Of a stretch of 64,000 bases of DNA, positions 1 through 11,110 are shown piece after piece. The notes below the pieces were generated by a model. That model was given only the letters and a program-made list of their open reading frames with translations. It was not told the DNA's origin and searched no databases. Position 1 is the first letter of the stretch; the number at the start of each line of letters is the position of its first letter. The stretch is taken from the NCBI RefSeq assembly GCF_905147365.1, contig NC_056428.1, positions 19,250,001 to 19,314,000 of the forward strand, read 5' to 3'. A program made the translations under genes and the position numbers. The stretch is from Aricia agestis (lineage: Eukaryota > Arthropoda > Insecta > Lepidoptera > Lycaenidae).

Positions 1-339
1 AAACGTAATCACGCTTAAAAGGTGTATTTTTTCTTTGTATTTTTACAGAGAACGCTTATATTACATTTTAAATATTGTCACCTTGCACATTTTTATCTCG
101 AATTAATAAAGTTCTCTTATTTTTTAGTTCATTTAAAAAATTTCCCGCCTGTCATGACTTTCTTGACAGACTATATAACATACCTAATTGTATAAATGTA
201 ATATCGACTGGTGGTGGAAATAAAAGCGGCACCGTCCAGAAATATAAAAGATACAACAAGTAAATATAGGCAATTTATAGATTATACCTACCTACTACAG
301 AAAATCATAGTATTTCCTAAGAAAATTCCAATAATAGGA
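1..339. other. no gene seen, window edge
   Basis: AT-rich sequence at the window edge. The only open frame (75-263, 62 codons) has no recognisable motif. Nothing else is seen. Confidence 0.5.
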
Positions 340-600
340 ATGATTGGCTAGTTCGTCTATCAACATAGAATCAGTCGGTACTGGCTAAGTTCTGTGTCAA
401 ATATTTCAGTTCTGGGCTGGTACCGAACCGACTTCAAACGAATGAAAATTGAGAAAAGAATTTGTTGAGGTGTCGAATTTCGAAAAAGCTGCTAATGAGA
501 AATTAGAATTATTTCATACTTTTTAGATACTAATATTTTTAAGAATATGGTTTTCACCTTGGAAGTCAGTTTAAATTTTTTGTTAAAAAATAATAGTCAG
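340..600 (+). repeat. family H dispersed repeat fragment
   Basis: The stretch with GACTTCAAACGAATGAAAAT, then CATACTTTTTAGAT and CTTGGAAGTC..TTTTTTGTTAAAAA, recurs at 1435-1580 (inside the hAT-like element) and at 19046-19412. It is a dispersed repeat with no coding frame; its class is not clear. Confidence 0.6.
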
Positions 601-1690
601 GCGCCCTGGGCGGTCGCCTAGTGTCGCCCCCCCTAAAGCCGCTACTGTCATGGGCGTACCCAGGATTTTGGCTAGGCGGAGCAGCATACCCTGTTTCGAG
701 AAGATGGTCGGTCTGCTACCTATATTGAAACAAGAAATCATGACTATAAAATGTGACTGAAAAGATATTTTGTTTCCAACACTTCATTTTGCGCAGAGTT
801 GGTAACTCGTTTTTAATCGACTTTCAAAATATATAGACTATAGGGTATAATCCGAATTTGGTACCATGTTCATAAAAGTGGTAACTTGATGATGGGTTCC
901 ATAAGTAATCGAGGGAATTCCTCGCTATTTATACTAAAACCACAATTTACCTGGATGACATTGTGATTTCGATTCGGCTGAAGTATTTCAATTTAATAAG
1001 AAACATTATTATGGTGCTTTTGGATATATATATGAAGTATTCTAAGTAAATGTCACCAAAAAGATAGATTTTGCACCAAGATAATTATACCATGGTTCGA
1101 AGGTGGTGAACAGATCCCCGGATATTACATGTTTGGGGGTTTGGACGTTGTTTCAAGAATTTAAGGCATATGCTTATTGTACATAGGATTAATCATCATC
1201 ATCGTCACTACCCTAATACCTTGCAAAGTCACATTACGACTCTATTATTAGTATTATTAGTGTTTTTCATAGTTTTATACATCGAGACAGATGTCTTTGA
1301 TCATCATTCCGCTGTTTGTGGACCGATATCGAAAATTCTTTTGTTGTTGTATAGGGTATAATCTGAATTTGGAACAAGGTGATGATCTCATGATGGAATC
1401 TATGAGCAATCGAGGGAAATATGTCAAGGAGTCTGGTACCGACTTCAAAAGAATGAAAATTGGGTGCAGAAGTAGTTGGGGTTTAGTGGAATTTTTAAAA
1501 AGGCACTAATGAAGAATAAGAATTAAAGAATATCATTTTTATCTTGGAAGTCGGGTTCAATTTTTTGTTAAAAAATAATTATTTCCCGCTTGCCAGGAAA
1601 ATTGACGCTTGTTTTATCTTCTAGGGTAGACGCTCCCTCCCTGCCCCTACCTGGGTACGCCCATGGCTACTGTGCCCATCCATCTACTGG
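601..1690. repeat. family D repeat copy, split by an inserted element
   Basis: CGCCCTGGGCGGTCGCCTAG and GTCGCCCCCCCTAAAGCCGC match copies at about 5515-5575 and 55880-55935. The copy is interrupted at GCTACTGT (641-648) by the hAT-like element 649-1665 and resumes at 1666. Confidence 0.55.
649..1665. mobile_element. non-autonomous hAT-like DNA transposon, 1017 bp
   Basis: The ends are exact inverted copies, CATGGGCGTACCCAGG at 649-664 and CCTGGGTACGCCCATG at 1650-1665. They are bounded by an exact 8-bp direct repeat, GCTACTGT, at 641-648 and 1666-1673. An 8-bp duplication and a TIR beginning with CA are typical of the hAT superfamily. There is no transposase frame, so it depends on another element. 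The interior holds pieces of other repeats (family H at 1435-1580 and the 'aatcggttaacaaacggcgg' type seen at 46620 and 60510). A second copy with the same ends lies at 47929-48233. Confidence 0.82.
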
Positions 1691-3328
1691 GTGTGGTTAA
1701 TCAATACATCATCCAGTCCAGCCCAATCAATACATATCAGATCTAAATATAGGCATCAAATGTTACCATTTTTAAATATATAAAGTATGCATTTATAATT
1801 TTCCCCGCTATTCCCTACAAGGACCAAGGGCAACACCGGATATTGGGTTTTTTTACAGGAAGTTGCAATAGGTGCCAATTTACAAATAATATAACCCAGT
1901 CATGTTCAAACTTTACGCAGGAAACATATTTTTTATTTCCGAAAGGTAAAAATAGTTTTAAAAAGCGTGTTACAAACGATTTAAATAATTTATTTTGTAA
2001 TTGATACAAAAAGAGCAAAACCATCCCTCACCATATTATACACTTTTACCCTGGCGCAATTTGGAATATTTTGAAACAAAAATATTTTGAAAAGAAACTA
2101 CGTCTTGTGTAGTTAGCCCTTAGCAGAAAACGCCAAAAACTTTTCTTTTAGTCAAAATAACCGAAACGCATTTAAAGCTCTTCTTTATTATATTCTCTGA
2201 TTTTCTTCATCTGAGCGTTTGTGGGTTTTCCAAATGTTTGTTCGTGTAACAGACATTTTCCAAGTTTCATTCGTCCCTTTTTAATACACGTCTCTTTTAA
2301 TATTTAAATATTAAAATCTAATTATCTTCAGTTTTTATCAGAATTTGTTAATTCCTTGAAGTAATGTTCTGTACCTACTTACTTATTACTACATATACCA
2401 TGAAAGTAAGTTTTCCTGTTGATATTTCTTCGTAGAAACGATATGCAGCAACATAGTCAGTGCGATACCATGCTACATTGCAAAAAACATCGCAAAAACC
2501 TAATTGCCATTTGCCAGCAACCAGCGAGTAGCGAGCCACTCGACAAATCATAAATTACGTCATTCCTTCATTCACTGCGGTCCCCAATTAGTTACTTTAG
2601 GTTGAGCACATCGCTTTGAGCCTTAGGGTAAGCAGACACTTTTCAACAAATTTTGAGCCTCATTTTAAAAGCTTTCCTGTGACTTATCATAATATGAGTT
2701 TTTTGGCTTTGATATTCATCTGTTACTTTATTTTTACGATGTCCTGACAAAAATGTTGACAAAAAATTATCCTTGCAACTTTAGAACTAAAATGTTGTTT
2801 TAATTTTTTTATCAGAACTCCTTAAAACCACCCAGTAAACCAGTAAAATATTACACAGTTAAATATGGACTTGTTCCTCGACAAGGGAAGGTACAACAAA
2901 ACTTTGTGAAATTAAAGACTAAGACCTAAGTTCTTCTAAGTTGTAGTCCGAAGTTTCTGATTATGGTATTCGCAAGTCTATGATAACTGTGACTGTGAAC
3001 TATAAAAGTGGAACTTTCCAATACTATGTGTATTGTGAAACTGGGTAATTTAATCAAAATTATTTAATTAAACATAGTATTGCAATGCACTAAATTATGA
3101 ACATGTTTTTATGAAAAACAACTTCAAATTCATTTTTCTTAAGTATAGATAACACAAAAATTTCTGTGCATTTTCATCAAATTATCTTACAAAATTTAAT
3201 GAAAATGCACGGTAATTGCATTTATGTAATTTTCAATGCTACTTGCAAACCATAACATTTATAATATCAGCCAATTATTATTAAAATTAACTTTATAATT
3301 TAAAAACATCGTATACCAAGTTATAGTG
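1691..3328. other. unassigned intergenic DNA
   Basis: AT-rich with short frames only; the longest (1815-2024, minus) has no motif. No repeat family used here was recognised in it. It may contain upstream regulatory DNA of the gene at 3638. Confidence 0.4.
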
Positions 3329-3329
3329 A

Positions 3330-3353
3330 TATAAAAGTTTGAAAACACACAGT
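3330..3353 (+). promoter_or_regulatory. possible TATA box and initiator for the 3638 gene
   Basis: TATAAAAG at 3330-3337 is followed by ACAGT at 3349-3353. The spacing from the TATA box to the A of the initiator (about 21 nt) is shorter than the usual 30 nt. Transcripts starting here would carry long in-frame upstream codons, so the start site may well lie elsewhere. Confidence 0.25.
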
Positions 3354-3637
3354 GCATGCAACATACAAAACATGTAACGTCTATGAATTGCAATTGCAAA
3401 AAAAAAATCAAAGTTATACAAAAAATCTATCAATTAAGTACCTATAATTATAGGATTAAAATCCCAAATATTAAGACCTATTGCAATAATAATTTATTCA
3501 CGTCGACACAAGGGAAGTGGAGGCCAAGGTTAAACTCTGGTAACACAGACATCCGGAGCCGATGTATTGATTTTCCCTTCGGCACTATTCCCGGGACTCG
3601 GCTGGACCAGAGGCTTTCAGCTGCTGGAGCTAGTACA

Positions 3638-4780
3638 ATGTCTGGTAAGTGCTGCAATAATATTAAACTATTTCTTAATTTATTGTTCTCATTATTCGTT
3701 TATCGAAATAGTTTTTGTTTTTATTACTGTATATGTTTATTTTTTACTTTGTTTTGTGATCAATTGAGTGCTAAAATCTTTTATAACAATGGGGGTGGCT
3801 ACCTTTGACTCTTTATTTTGGGGCCACTTGCCTTATCTGAAATTCTGATCCTGAACATAATGATTAAACGTCTCGTACATTCTACATACTTACATTGCGT
3901 TCAGTAGTACATAAAACCTCCCCTGCTAGTTTTTTGAGAAACTTCCTTTGTGAATTTAAGATACCAATTTTACCCCTTTGGAAGTACAATGTGGTAGAAA
4001 GCCAGTAGATGGCAGTAAAATCTAAAACCATTTCTTTGTTACTCAATACGTATTACGTAATCGCGACCCGCCCACTGCCAACACTGTGCTCAAAAACATT
4101 TTTCTTTGATTCCAGATGCAATGAGCAAATACATCCTGGAGGATGATGAAATCGAATGCGTCTACCCGGACATAGGGCACTGCCCCATCAGGTGCATGTC
4201 TCGAAGCTACGCCCACCTGTTTATGCGCTTCCAAAATCTGGAGGAGTCCATAAGAGAGATGAGGCGTACCCTCGACACGGTGCTGGACTACGTCATCCGC
4301 GGCGTCAAGTCCAGCAGCTCCTCCGATTCCGATAAAGCCCGCGACAAGAAGAAAACCAAGAAGAAGGGGAAGAAATCCCGCGGCGGCTCCCGATCCGGAA
4401 GCGACGTCATCGATCAAGACCTGCTCGACGTCCAAGCCACCCTCGAGAGGGATTTCTCTCAGCTCCTGACTTGGAAGAACTCGGATGACGAGGGAGGCAA
4501 GCCGAAGAAGCCGAGGCGCTGCGAGGTGATCCATGCCTACCTGAAGACCGGTATTTCCAGCGACGAAGGTGACAGTTGCGAGCAAGAGTCGAGCGGGGAT
4601 GAACACATTCACGCTACGGCCGAAATCATAGTCACCGCGGATGTAGCGGAACTGCAGGCTCAGTCGAATGACGAAAATGGCGGCCAATCTGCCGAGGAAG
4701 AAGAAAACGACGAGCCCGATTACACCTTGGATTTTCTCGCTCTCTACAACGAGAACAACGAGATGAACGAGGTGGATTAA
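3638..4780 (+). CDS. spliced gene: small coiled-coil protein with basic and acidic tracts, family unknown
   Basis: Coding is 3638-3644 joined to 4116-4780. Exon 1 supplies ATG TCT G, followed by the donor GTAAGT (3645). The acceptor is TTTGATTCCAG (ending 4115). Joining gives MSDAMSKYILEDDE... and a 223-residue protein. Residues 14-30 hold C17, C25 and C29. Residues 37-62 show an unbroken 4-3 spacing of hydrophobic residues (L37, F41, L44, I48, M51, L55, V58, V62), a classic coiled coil. Residues 67-98 are Ser/Lys-rich with KKKTKKKGKK, a likely nuclear signal; KPKKPRR (131-137) is a second. From about 124 on it is acidic, with CK2-like sites (SSDEGD, SGDE), ending DYTLDFLALYNENNEMNEVD. The exon is much richer in G+C than its surroundings. 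The frame is open upstream of 3638, so a longer N-terminus cannot be excluded. I do not recognise the family; a nuclear adaptor is only a guess. Confidence 0.8.
3645..4115 (+). other. intron of the 3638 gene
   Basis: This 471-nt intron begins GTAAGT and ends TTCTTTGATTCCAG. It is AT-rich and phase 1, splitting the third codon (G|AT, Asp). The contrast in base composition with the exon supports the call. Confidence 0.75.
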
Positions 4781-5345
4781 ATTCTTGATGTTGTCTGACA
4801 TCCCCCAGCTGCTAGAGTTGGGAGATGCCCAATACGTGTCAATTACTGTCACTTACTCTCGTCTTGATAACTACGTGTAGTAACTACGTCGAGTCTAAGT
4901 TGTTCTACAGGGATTTTAGTTTTTAGATGCAGATGGTTCGGAAAGTATTGTTAAGAAAAATACTAATTATTCTTTTATTTAAATTTAGCGTGAAATTGAT
5001 GAGGCTGAATATTAGGAACGATATTTAAATTTTTCGAAGGGTCCACGATATAGGGTAAAGTTATACACTTATGTAAGGAAAGCGAAACGGAATTGTGTTT
5101 AAAATTGTATATTTGATTTTTTACTATATAACTTATAAATTAGATTCATTTATATTTACATTTATTCATTGTAATGGTAAATTTTTTACCTAACTTTCAA
5201 AGTCTAATTTTTACTCTCATGATACTTTTGTTATAATTACACATGTAGTTACTAGAACTAAATGTTGCATGGTCTATTTTCGATGGTGTAGTTAGATGTT
5301 ATTGGAACTGAAATTAAAATTAAAATAAAATGTAAAAAAAAATTA
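4781..5345 (+). other. 3' untranslated region of the 3638 gene
   Basis: AT-rich sequence between the TAA at 4778-4780 and the poly(A) signal near 5324, with several ATTTA-type motifs (for example TTATTTAAATTTAG near 4975). No other gene is seen in it. Confidence 0.55.
5324..5329 (+). terminator. poly(A) signal AATAAA
   Basis: AATAAA sits about 545 nt after the stop codon and is followed within 10 nt by an A-run. It is the best candidate for the 3' end of the 3638 gene. Confidence 0.55.
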
Positions 5346-5454
5346 AAAATTCAAAAATGGCTTTGCCACCAATAATTGTTTTATTTCCACACCACACCTA
5401 AGTACCCCTTTTTCCAGTGCGGTTTTAGCACTACCAGCGCCCTAAGCGAGAATT

Positions 5455-5580
5455 CTCGTGCTGGTAGCGCTGAAAAGATTGGCGCCCCTTTTGTTTGCCT
5501 TCAGCACCCCATTTTTATCCGGGGCTCTGGGCGATCGCTCAGCGTCGCCCCTGGCCCTAACGCCACTACTGCCTTTATCA
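5455..5580. repeat. family D dispersed repeat copy
   Basis: GGGCGATCGCTCAGCGTCGC followed by CCCTGGCCCTAACGCCACTACTG matches the sequence around 601-645 and 55880-55935. Confidence 0.5.
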
Positions 5581-5611
5581 CTAACCGCACCCGAACTTTA
5601 AATGTCCCATA

Positions 5612-6110
5612 GTAGAAAGTGGCGGCACCCACAATTAGCGCCACATTCCTGCATCGCGCTATCGAAGTCTTTTAAGTTCGTCGGTATACAGGGTGTAACA
5701 AAAATAAGTCATAATACTTTAGGGTGTGTACGTGTTCCTTGTAGAGAGTTCACTGTGAAAGTAGCAGCGCTGAAAGACCAAAAATATTTTTCACTTTTGT
5801 ATGGGGAAACTCGTAATGCTCGAGCCCTTGCCCATACAAAAGTGAAAAAAATTTTTCGTCTTTCAGCGCTGCTACTTTCACAGTGAACTCTTTACCAGGA
5901 ACACGTACACACCCTAAAGTATTATCACTTATTTTTGTTACACACTGTATATACGACAGCTGAAATCAATTTCATGGGCTTCGGCCTGACCAGGCATAAT
6001 ATCACCTCGCTCAGTCGCCCACGGCGGCGTATGTGGCGGTACCCACAATTACCGCCACAGTCCTGCATTGCGCCATCGATTAATTTTCTAAGTACATCGG
6101 TCGGTACTTA
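5612..6110. repeat. family C repeat, interrupted by a foldback element, with a second partial copy
   Basis: GGCGGCACCCACAATTAGCG...GCATCGCGCTATCGAAG (5612-5684) resumes as ACGACAGCTGAAATCAATTT...GGGCTTCGGCCTGACC after the element 5689-5947. A second partial copy starts near 6032. The same family, reversed and uninterrupted, is at 12764-12920. Confidence 0.65.
5689..5947. mobile_element. foldback MITE, family J copy 1
   Basis: CAGGGTGTAACAAAAATAAG at the left returns in reverse as CTTATTTTTGTTACACACTG at the right. The arms run about 115 bp each and include the GAGTTCACTGTGAAAGTAGC segment. TATA flanks both ends (5685-5688 and 5948-5951), consistent with a 4-bp target duplication within the family C repeat. 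The whole unit can fold into one hairpin. It encodes no protein; open frames across it are incidental. Confidence 0.8.
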
Positions 6111-6162
6111 GGGAGCATACCCATACTACGTGACGTTTTTAGGGGGGGAGGGGGGGTCTTAA

Positions 6163-6531
6163 AACGGTCACATACTAACGGACGAATTGCGGGATGATGA
6201 TGATTTGGAGAGGGAAAGGAGGGCGTTGGCAGTCCACTGCAATATGCTGGCCCGTAGATTTGCACGCTGTACAAATGACATAAAATTGCTCCTCTTGAAA
6301 AGCTTCTGTCAATCTTTTTACACATGCAGTCTATGGATCAGTTTTACGCGGCGGGCTTACAACACTCTCCGAATCCAGTACAAAGACGCGCTGAGGATCC
6401 TGCTGGGAAAACCGCGGTACTGTTATAGTGCATCCACGATGTTTGCACTGGCAGGAGTTGATGATTTCTTTGCCATAATTCGTAAAATAATAGGGATGAT
6501 GACAAGGTCAAAGATCAGCAAATTTTGTTAA
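6163..6531 (+). pseudogene. LINE reverse-transcriptase C-terminal remnant
   Basis: The frame opens after a TAA at 6160 and reads GHILTDELRDDDDLERERRA, then NMLARRFARCTNDIKLLLLKSFC and CSLWISFTRRAYNTLRIQYKD, then ILLGKPRYCYSAS. This is the pattern of the region after the catalytic core in lepidopteran non-LTR retrotransposon reverse transcriptases (VKLLLFKSFC..YTC.LW type). No upstream polymerase motifs or 3' tail are present. After GVDDFFAIIRK the frame loses similarity to what I expect of the family and stops. It is a truncated, non-functional fragment, about 122 codons. Confidence 0.75.
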
Positions 6532-6534
6532 TAA

Positions 6535-7095
6535 AATAAAGAAATCACGGGAAAAAATAAGTGTTTCCAAAATTTCATCTTGATAGCATATGTATTTTTT
6601 TTGTTATGCGCCTTCAAAGTTCTCCATTCAATTCGATTTTTTTTTTCAATTAAATTTCTTAATATTTGTATACCATTCGATAACTTATGCAATTAAAAGC
6701 AACTTTTGAGAAACCTCTTACATAAACGCAATATTTAATAATACCTATCGAACAAAGTTCTCTCCCGATGCGTACAAACTACGAAAGAGTGACGTCATAC
6801 TTTCGTAGCACTTTGTATGGAGCGTTTCGGGCAGGCCTATTTTATGAGATGTTTGCATTGTCATATCTTAGTGAATTTTTAAGCTATCAGACTCATTCTT
6901 TCAGCGATGTTTCTATTTTTTAAGGGTCTTTCAATTACCAATAAGAAAAAATAAAATTGTCATCATGCCTATTGCATCTACAATGGAAAGACTTCGAAAT
7001 AGTACCAACAGACAACAGTATCGACAGAACGTTATTTAGAAAAATTGACAGCCCGTTTAAAAAATACTGGACAAGTGTACCGTGTACGTACCTTT
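6535..7095. other. no gene seen
   Basis: AT-rich, no convincing frame or repeat boundary. A short inverted pair, CGTACAAACTACGAAAG / CTTTCGTAGCACTTTGTATG (about 6772-6820), may be part of an old foldback. Confidence 0.35.
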
Positions 7096-7214
7096 AATAA
7101 GAAGTAGTTAGGTTAAGGTACGTTTACTAACAAATACAAACTCTTAAGTATTAAGTAATAAGAAGTAGTTAGGTTAAGGTACGTTTACTAACAAATACAA
7201 ACTCTTAAGTATTA
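7096..7214. repeat. 61-bp tandem duplication
   Basis: AATAAGAAGTAGTTAGGTTA...CTCTTAAGTATT at 7096-7153 is repeated without visible change at 7157-7214, a period of 61 bp. The identity suggests a recent event. No coding meaning. Confidence 0.9.
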
Positions 7215-7760
7215 CATTAACTTTATTATTGTATACTAACCAACCTACTAACACCTTCGTCGTTATTTTTTTGTAAGTAGTACACCTATATATTATTATA
7301 TTTTAATTTTTAATGTCATAATATTATACATATATAACCTGTAACTCAAGGCTAGGATTGGGCTACAATATGGGCTATTTGGCCTGAAATAAAGATATAA
7401 CATGTATGGTAATATATTCATGTAGGCATGAATAGATTCATGGGAAGGTTACCAATCTCAGCTTGGAATTTCACGTAATGTGCCCGAGGAGGTAATGATG
7501 ACTTCCACCTGTTGACAGGCTGTGATCAACAGACGGACAATGTATACTAATAGATTACGAGAGCAAATCTGCACTTAGCGCACCGGAAACCGTAAATAAT
7601 GCACTCCCAATTAGATTCATATCGTGCGAAAACCTACTGGAAACTACTGCAACATAATATAGGAGACAATCATAATATACGAGTTGAAACTGATTGATGT
7701 CTAGTATATTGAGTGAACTATAGGTACGCCGTACGATTGATGTCTAGTATATTATTAGTA

Positions 7761-8005
7761 CAGGGTGTAACAAAACAAATTGATAATACTTTAGGGTTTG
7801 TATTCAAAGTTCCCTGTATAGAGTTCACTGTAAAAGTATCAGCGCTGAAAGAGTTACTTTTTTCACTTTTGTATGGGCAAATTAACAATGACGCTGGAGC
7901 GCTTGCTCATACATCACAAAAAAATTGCTCTTTGAGCGCTGCTTTCACAGTGAACTCTAGGAACACAATATTTTATACCCTATCACTATCTTTTGTTACA
8001 TCCTG
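7761..8005. mobile_element. foldback MITE, family J copy 2
   Basis: Same family as 5689-5947: CAGGGTGTAACAAAACAAAT at the left, CTTTTGTTACATCCTG at the right, with the shared internal GAGTTCACTGTAAAAGTATC and CAGCGCTGAAAGAG. The arms are more diverged and partly deleted, so it is older than copy 1. Confidence 0.75.
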
Positions 8006-8009
8006 TATA

Positions 8010-10440
8010 TTTTTATTATGTAATATACTTCTATTAAGCTTAGATTCGTACGATTCCGCCTTAACAACAATTTTGAATGTATAACAAACTTCGTTTAGAC
8101 TTATTTTTTACACAAATAACACCGTCAGAAACTTGATTCATATCCAAACCACGAAGCTAGGCTAGCCACAACACAAAACAACACAAGTAGGCACAATATT
8201 GGTAGGATATTAATCATTACATAATATTTGTTTTCATGCACAAGTGTAGGAAAGTGATGCAATATCCAGAAACGTACTATTCTGTGTTCCCTCCAAAACT
8301 CCATGGAATGTTTCAGTAAAGCATCTACTTTTTTACTTAATCGACCGATTTGACTCCTGACTTTGGACCTGGCGATATAGAAAAACGATGCTGAACATTG
8401 GTTACTAAAACCCTATTTTCCCGCCATTTATTCGACACTGGCCATGGTTTTATAGCCGAAGATGGCCGAAGTGCCATAATAAGAAAAAAAAATAGATGAC
8501 AAAGTGCGTTATTTCATAAATGTCAAGTCAATGGGTTAGTCATAGATGTGTCATAGACTTAATATATATGGGGTTCTTCTTCTTTTTTATTAATGGCTCC
8601 TTTGTGAGTTGCCAGTATCAGGGTGTTTTGGCAAAGACTTTGCTTTATGAGATGGCTTTATGAAGAAACAAGGTTACGGTATGATGAGACGCGTACGGTG
8701 ACTGTTGAAAAATCTAGGGTTAGTCCTATACACCTTACAATTTAATACTGTTAGTATAAATGTATGAACATAAAGTTTCAACTAAGGGAGTATTTACAGA
8801 GGACAGAACTGAAGTAAAATTGATAGGGCGAGGAATAGTAGGGGGAAGGAAATCGTATAAGGAAGGTTGGTATCTTGGGCAAGAGAAAAAAACTATGGGG
8901 TTAGTGGTGCTTTGTGGAATGAACTTGACATAACCTGAATTGACAGACTTCAATTGCAAACAGCGTGAGACGTCATGCAAATCTGTCAATTCAATACTGT
9001 TACGTAGTATAATATGACATTCTCTTTGTTCAATACCTACTTAGAATATAGAAATACATCTACGTGTCGCGTTGCGGTCTGAATTGATTCGAAGTAATCC
9101 CTTCTGCTTATAATTTATTATAAATCAATTTCTTGATGGATGATCAACGATGGTATTTGTTTACATAAAATTTGCTCAAAAATTGTTGGTGCATGTTACA
9201 TGGAAATGTGAGAGAAACGACGATAAGCTAATTTTATTGCCAACAACATTTAAAAGAAATCGATTACAGTCATTTCTATCGGTGTGACAAAATAATGCAA
9301 AGTTTTATTTTTGCATCTCTTCACGCAATATACTGGACGAATTTAATTAAATTTGTTATAAGTACTACTTATACTAGTAGTTTAAGTTCAGGATTTACGC
9401 ATTAGCCACTTTTATACTGAAACATTACTGTAGTACGGAGTAGGTACCTACTGACTGCCGCTCTCATAGAGATTTTAATGGTTACTTTAACTTTTGAAAC
9501 TAATTCCATTCTGCATGACATACATGGCTTAAAATCTTCATAAAGTTAGGCAATTTGCTTTGTACACTTTCATTTTAAACGATGTGCGAAAACTTTTATA
9601 CTTAGTTACAATTTAGTTCAGTTAATTTTTAATAGTAGCTGTAAGTTTTCCGAAGAAATAATAATAAAAAAATCAATAAAATGTCTCTTAGTGTAAGCGA
9701 GACTACAAGTTGTATCAGAAGTATTTGAACAAACAAGGAACACGTCTTATGTCTTACACTGTTTATAGTTTAAATGTTTGTTTCTTATGAACTTTAGATA
9801 AGAGTATTTATGTAGACAGTAGAATCCTGCCTCTACTAATATAGACTTTTTGCAGTAATATGGCATGCAGTATCTCCAGTCACCAAATACATCTGTAATA
9901 ATTTACGTCACTTAGGTACCTACGATAAAGTTTTCCGATGGTATCTATTTTATTAATTGCTGTAAATCTACTAGCTTGTAGCTTACAATAGCGGGTTAAA
10001 AGGCGCTACCTAGACGATTTTATATTAGGCGGTGGTTTTGTCGGCACATAAAGAAACTTGATTGAAAACCAAAAAAGATACCTTACAAAATATATAATTA
10101 GAGATTTCCTCACAAATAAACACACGAAATTATAACGCGCATTAAATGATCGCAATACTTTTGTCTCCGCTATTCTGTAAGACCGCAGTCAACTCTCTTA
10201 AAAAAATCAATTTAGAACCAGTTACCAGTCGTAATAACAGTAAATCTAGTGGGTACAGGCGGAATTGGTCGCTTTATCGTAACATTAAAGCATTTATTGG
10301 TGTCCTTTCCATAAAAGTCGTCGGTCTTCAGCCGACCTAAATACTTATCTTTACACCTTATAAAACTGTAACAAGGTCGAGGTAAATCGATATAAACAAA
10401 ATACAAATACATAATGCACTTGATTCCGAGTCCTTTGGAG
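8010..10440. other. long unassigned stretch
   Basis: No gene, splice-framed exon or known repeat boundary was seen in these 2.4 kb. Frames are below 90 codons (8735-8989, minus, is the longest) and show no motif. Confidence 0.4.
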
Positions 10441-10508
10441 TTCCGTACTGAGGGCAGTGGCGGGTTATATCAGCAAATGCTACGGGCCCCGCGCTTTGGT
10501 GGCAATAT

Positions 10509-10752
10509 ATATGTCACCGTAATATTGTAAACACCGCGGGATTGTAATATGACGAAGTGATGGATTGTAAACAAACAGTTTTTATAACAAACAGATAGGT
10601 ACATAGACAAACAGATAAACAGTATTTAAATTAACTAAGTTATTTTAAATACGAAATAATTAATTTGAAATCACCGGAAAACTGTTTGTTTACAATCCAT
10701 CACTTCGTCATATTACAATCTCGCGGTGTTTACAATCTTACGGTGACATATA
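10509..10752. mobile_element. foldback element, family K
   Basis: TATATGTCACCGTAATATTG...GATTGTAATATGACGAAG...GTTTACAATCC-type sequence at 10509-10581 returns inverted at 10678-10752, with only a few mismatches. The arms are about 73 bp and the AT-rich spacer about 96 bp. No target duplication is clear. Confidence 0.78.
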
Positions 10753-10994
10753 CTTTATAATTTATACACCACGCGCCTGTCTGACCGTAAATATTTTGTC
10801 GACAGAATTTTCCGCAGCATATGGCGCTTGATTATTTCGGTACCTACTGCATAGTATACAAACTGGTAAGTAAGTATATTGAGATTCAACTGTCTTAATA
10901 GACAGACTGCGTAAGAAGAGTTTGTTCAGCAATAAACTTTAAAAAATATTTTACTCTCTGAATACAATAAACATATTGTTTTTCTGTGGTTTTT

Positions 10995-11110
10995 AACCGA
11001 CTTCCAAAAACGAGGAGGTTATACGTTCGCCTGTGGATATAAATTTTTTATGTATGTTCAACGATTACTCCGCCGTTTGTGAACCGATTTTCAAAATTTT
11101 TGTTTTTTGT
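10995..11110 (+). repeat. dispersed repeat fragment (AACCGACTTCCAAAAACGAGG type)
   Basis: ACCGACTTCCAAAAACGAGG and CAACGATTACTCCGCCGTTT match, in reverse, the block AACAAACGGCGGAGTAATCG within the Helitron-like elements near 46620 and 60510. Confidence 0.6.

Noticed and set aside
3356..3808. 150-codon plus-strand ORF
   Set aside because: It reads through the GTAAGT donor into the intron; only its part near 3638 may be coding, and that is noted with the gene.
4043..4852. 269-codon ORF on the minus strand
   Set aside because: It is the antisense of the GC-rich exon at 4116-4780. Composition is low-complexity Leu/Val/Gly as expected from the complement, and it lacks splice or promoter context.
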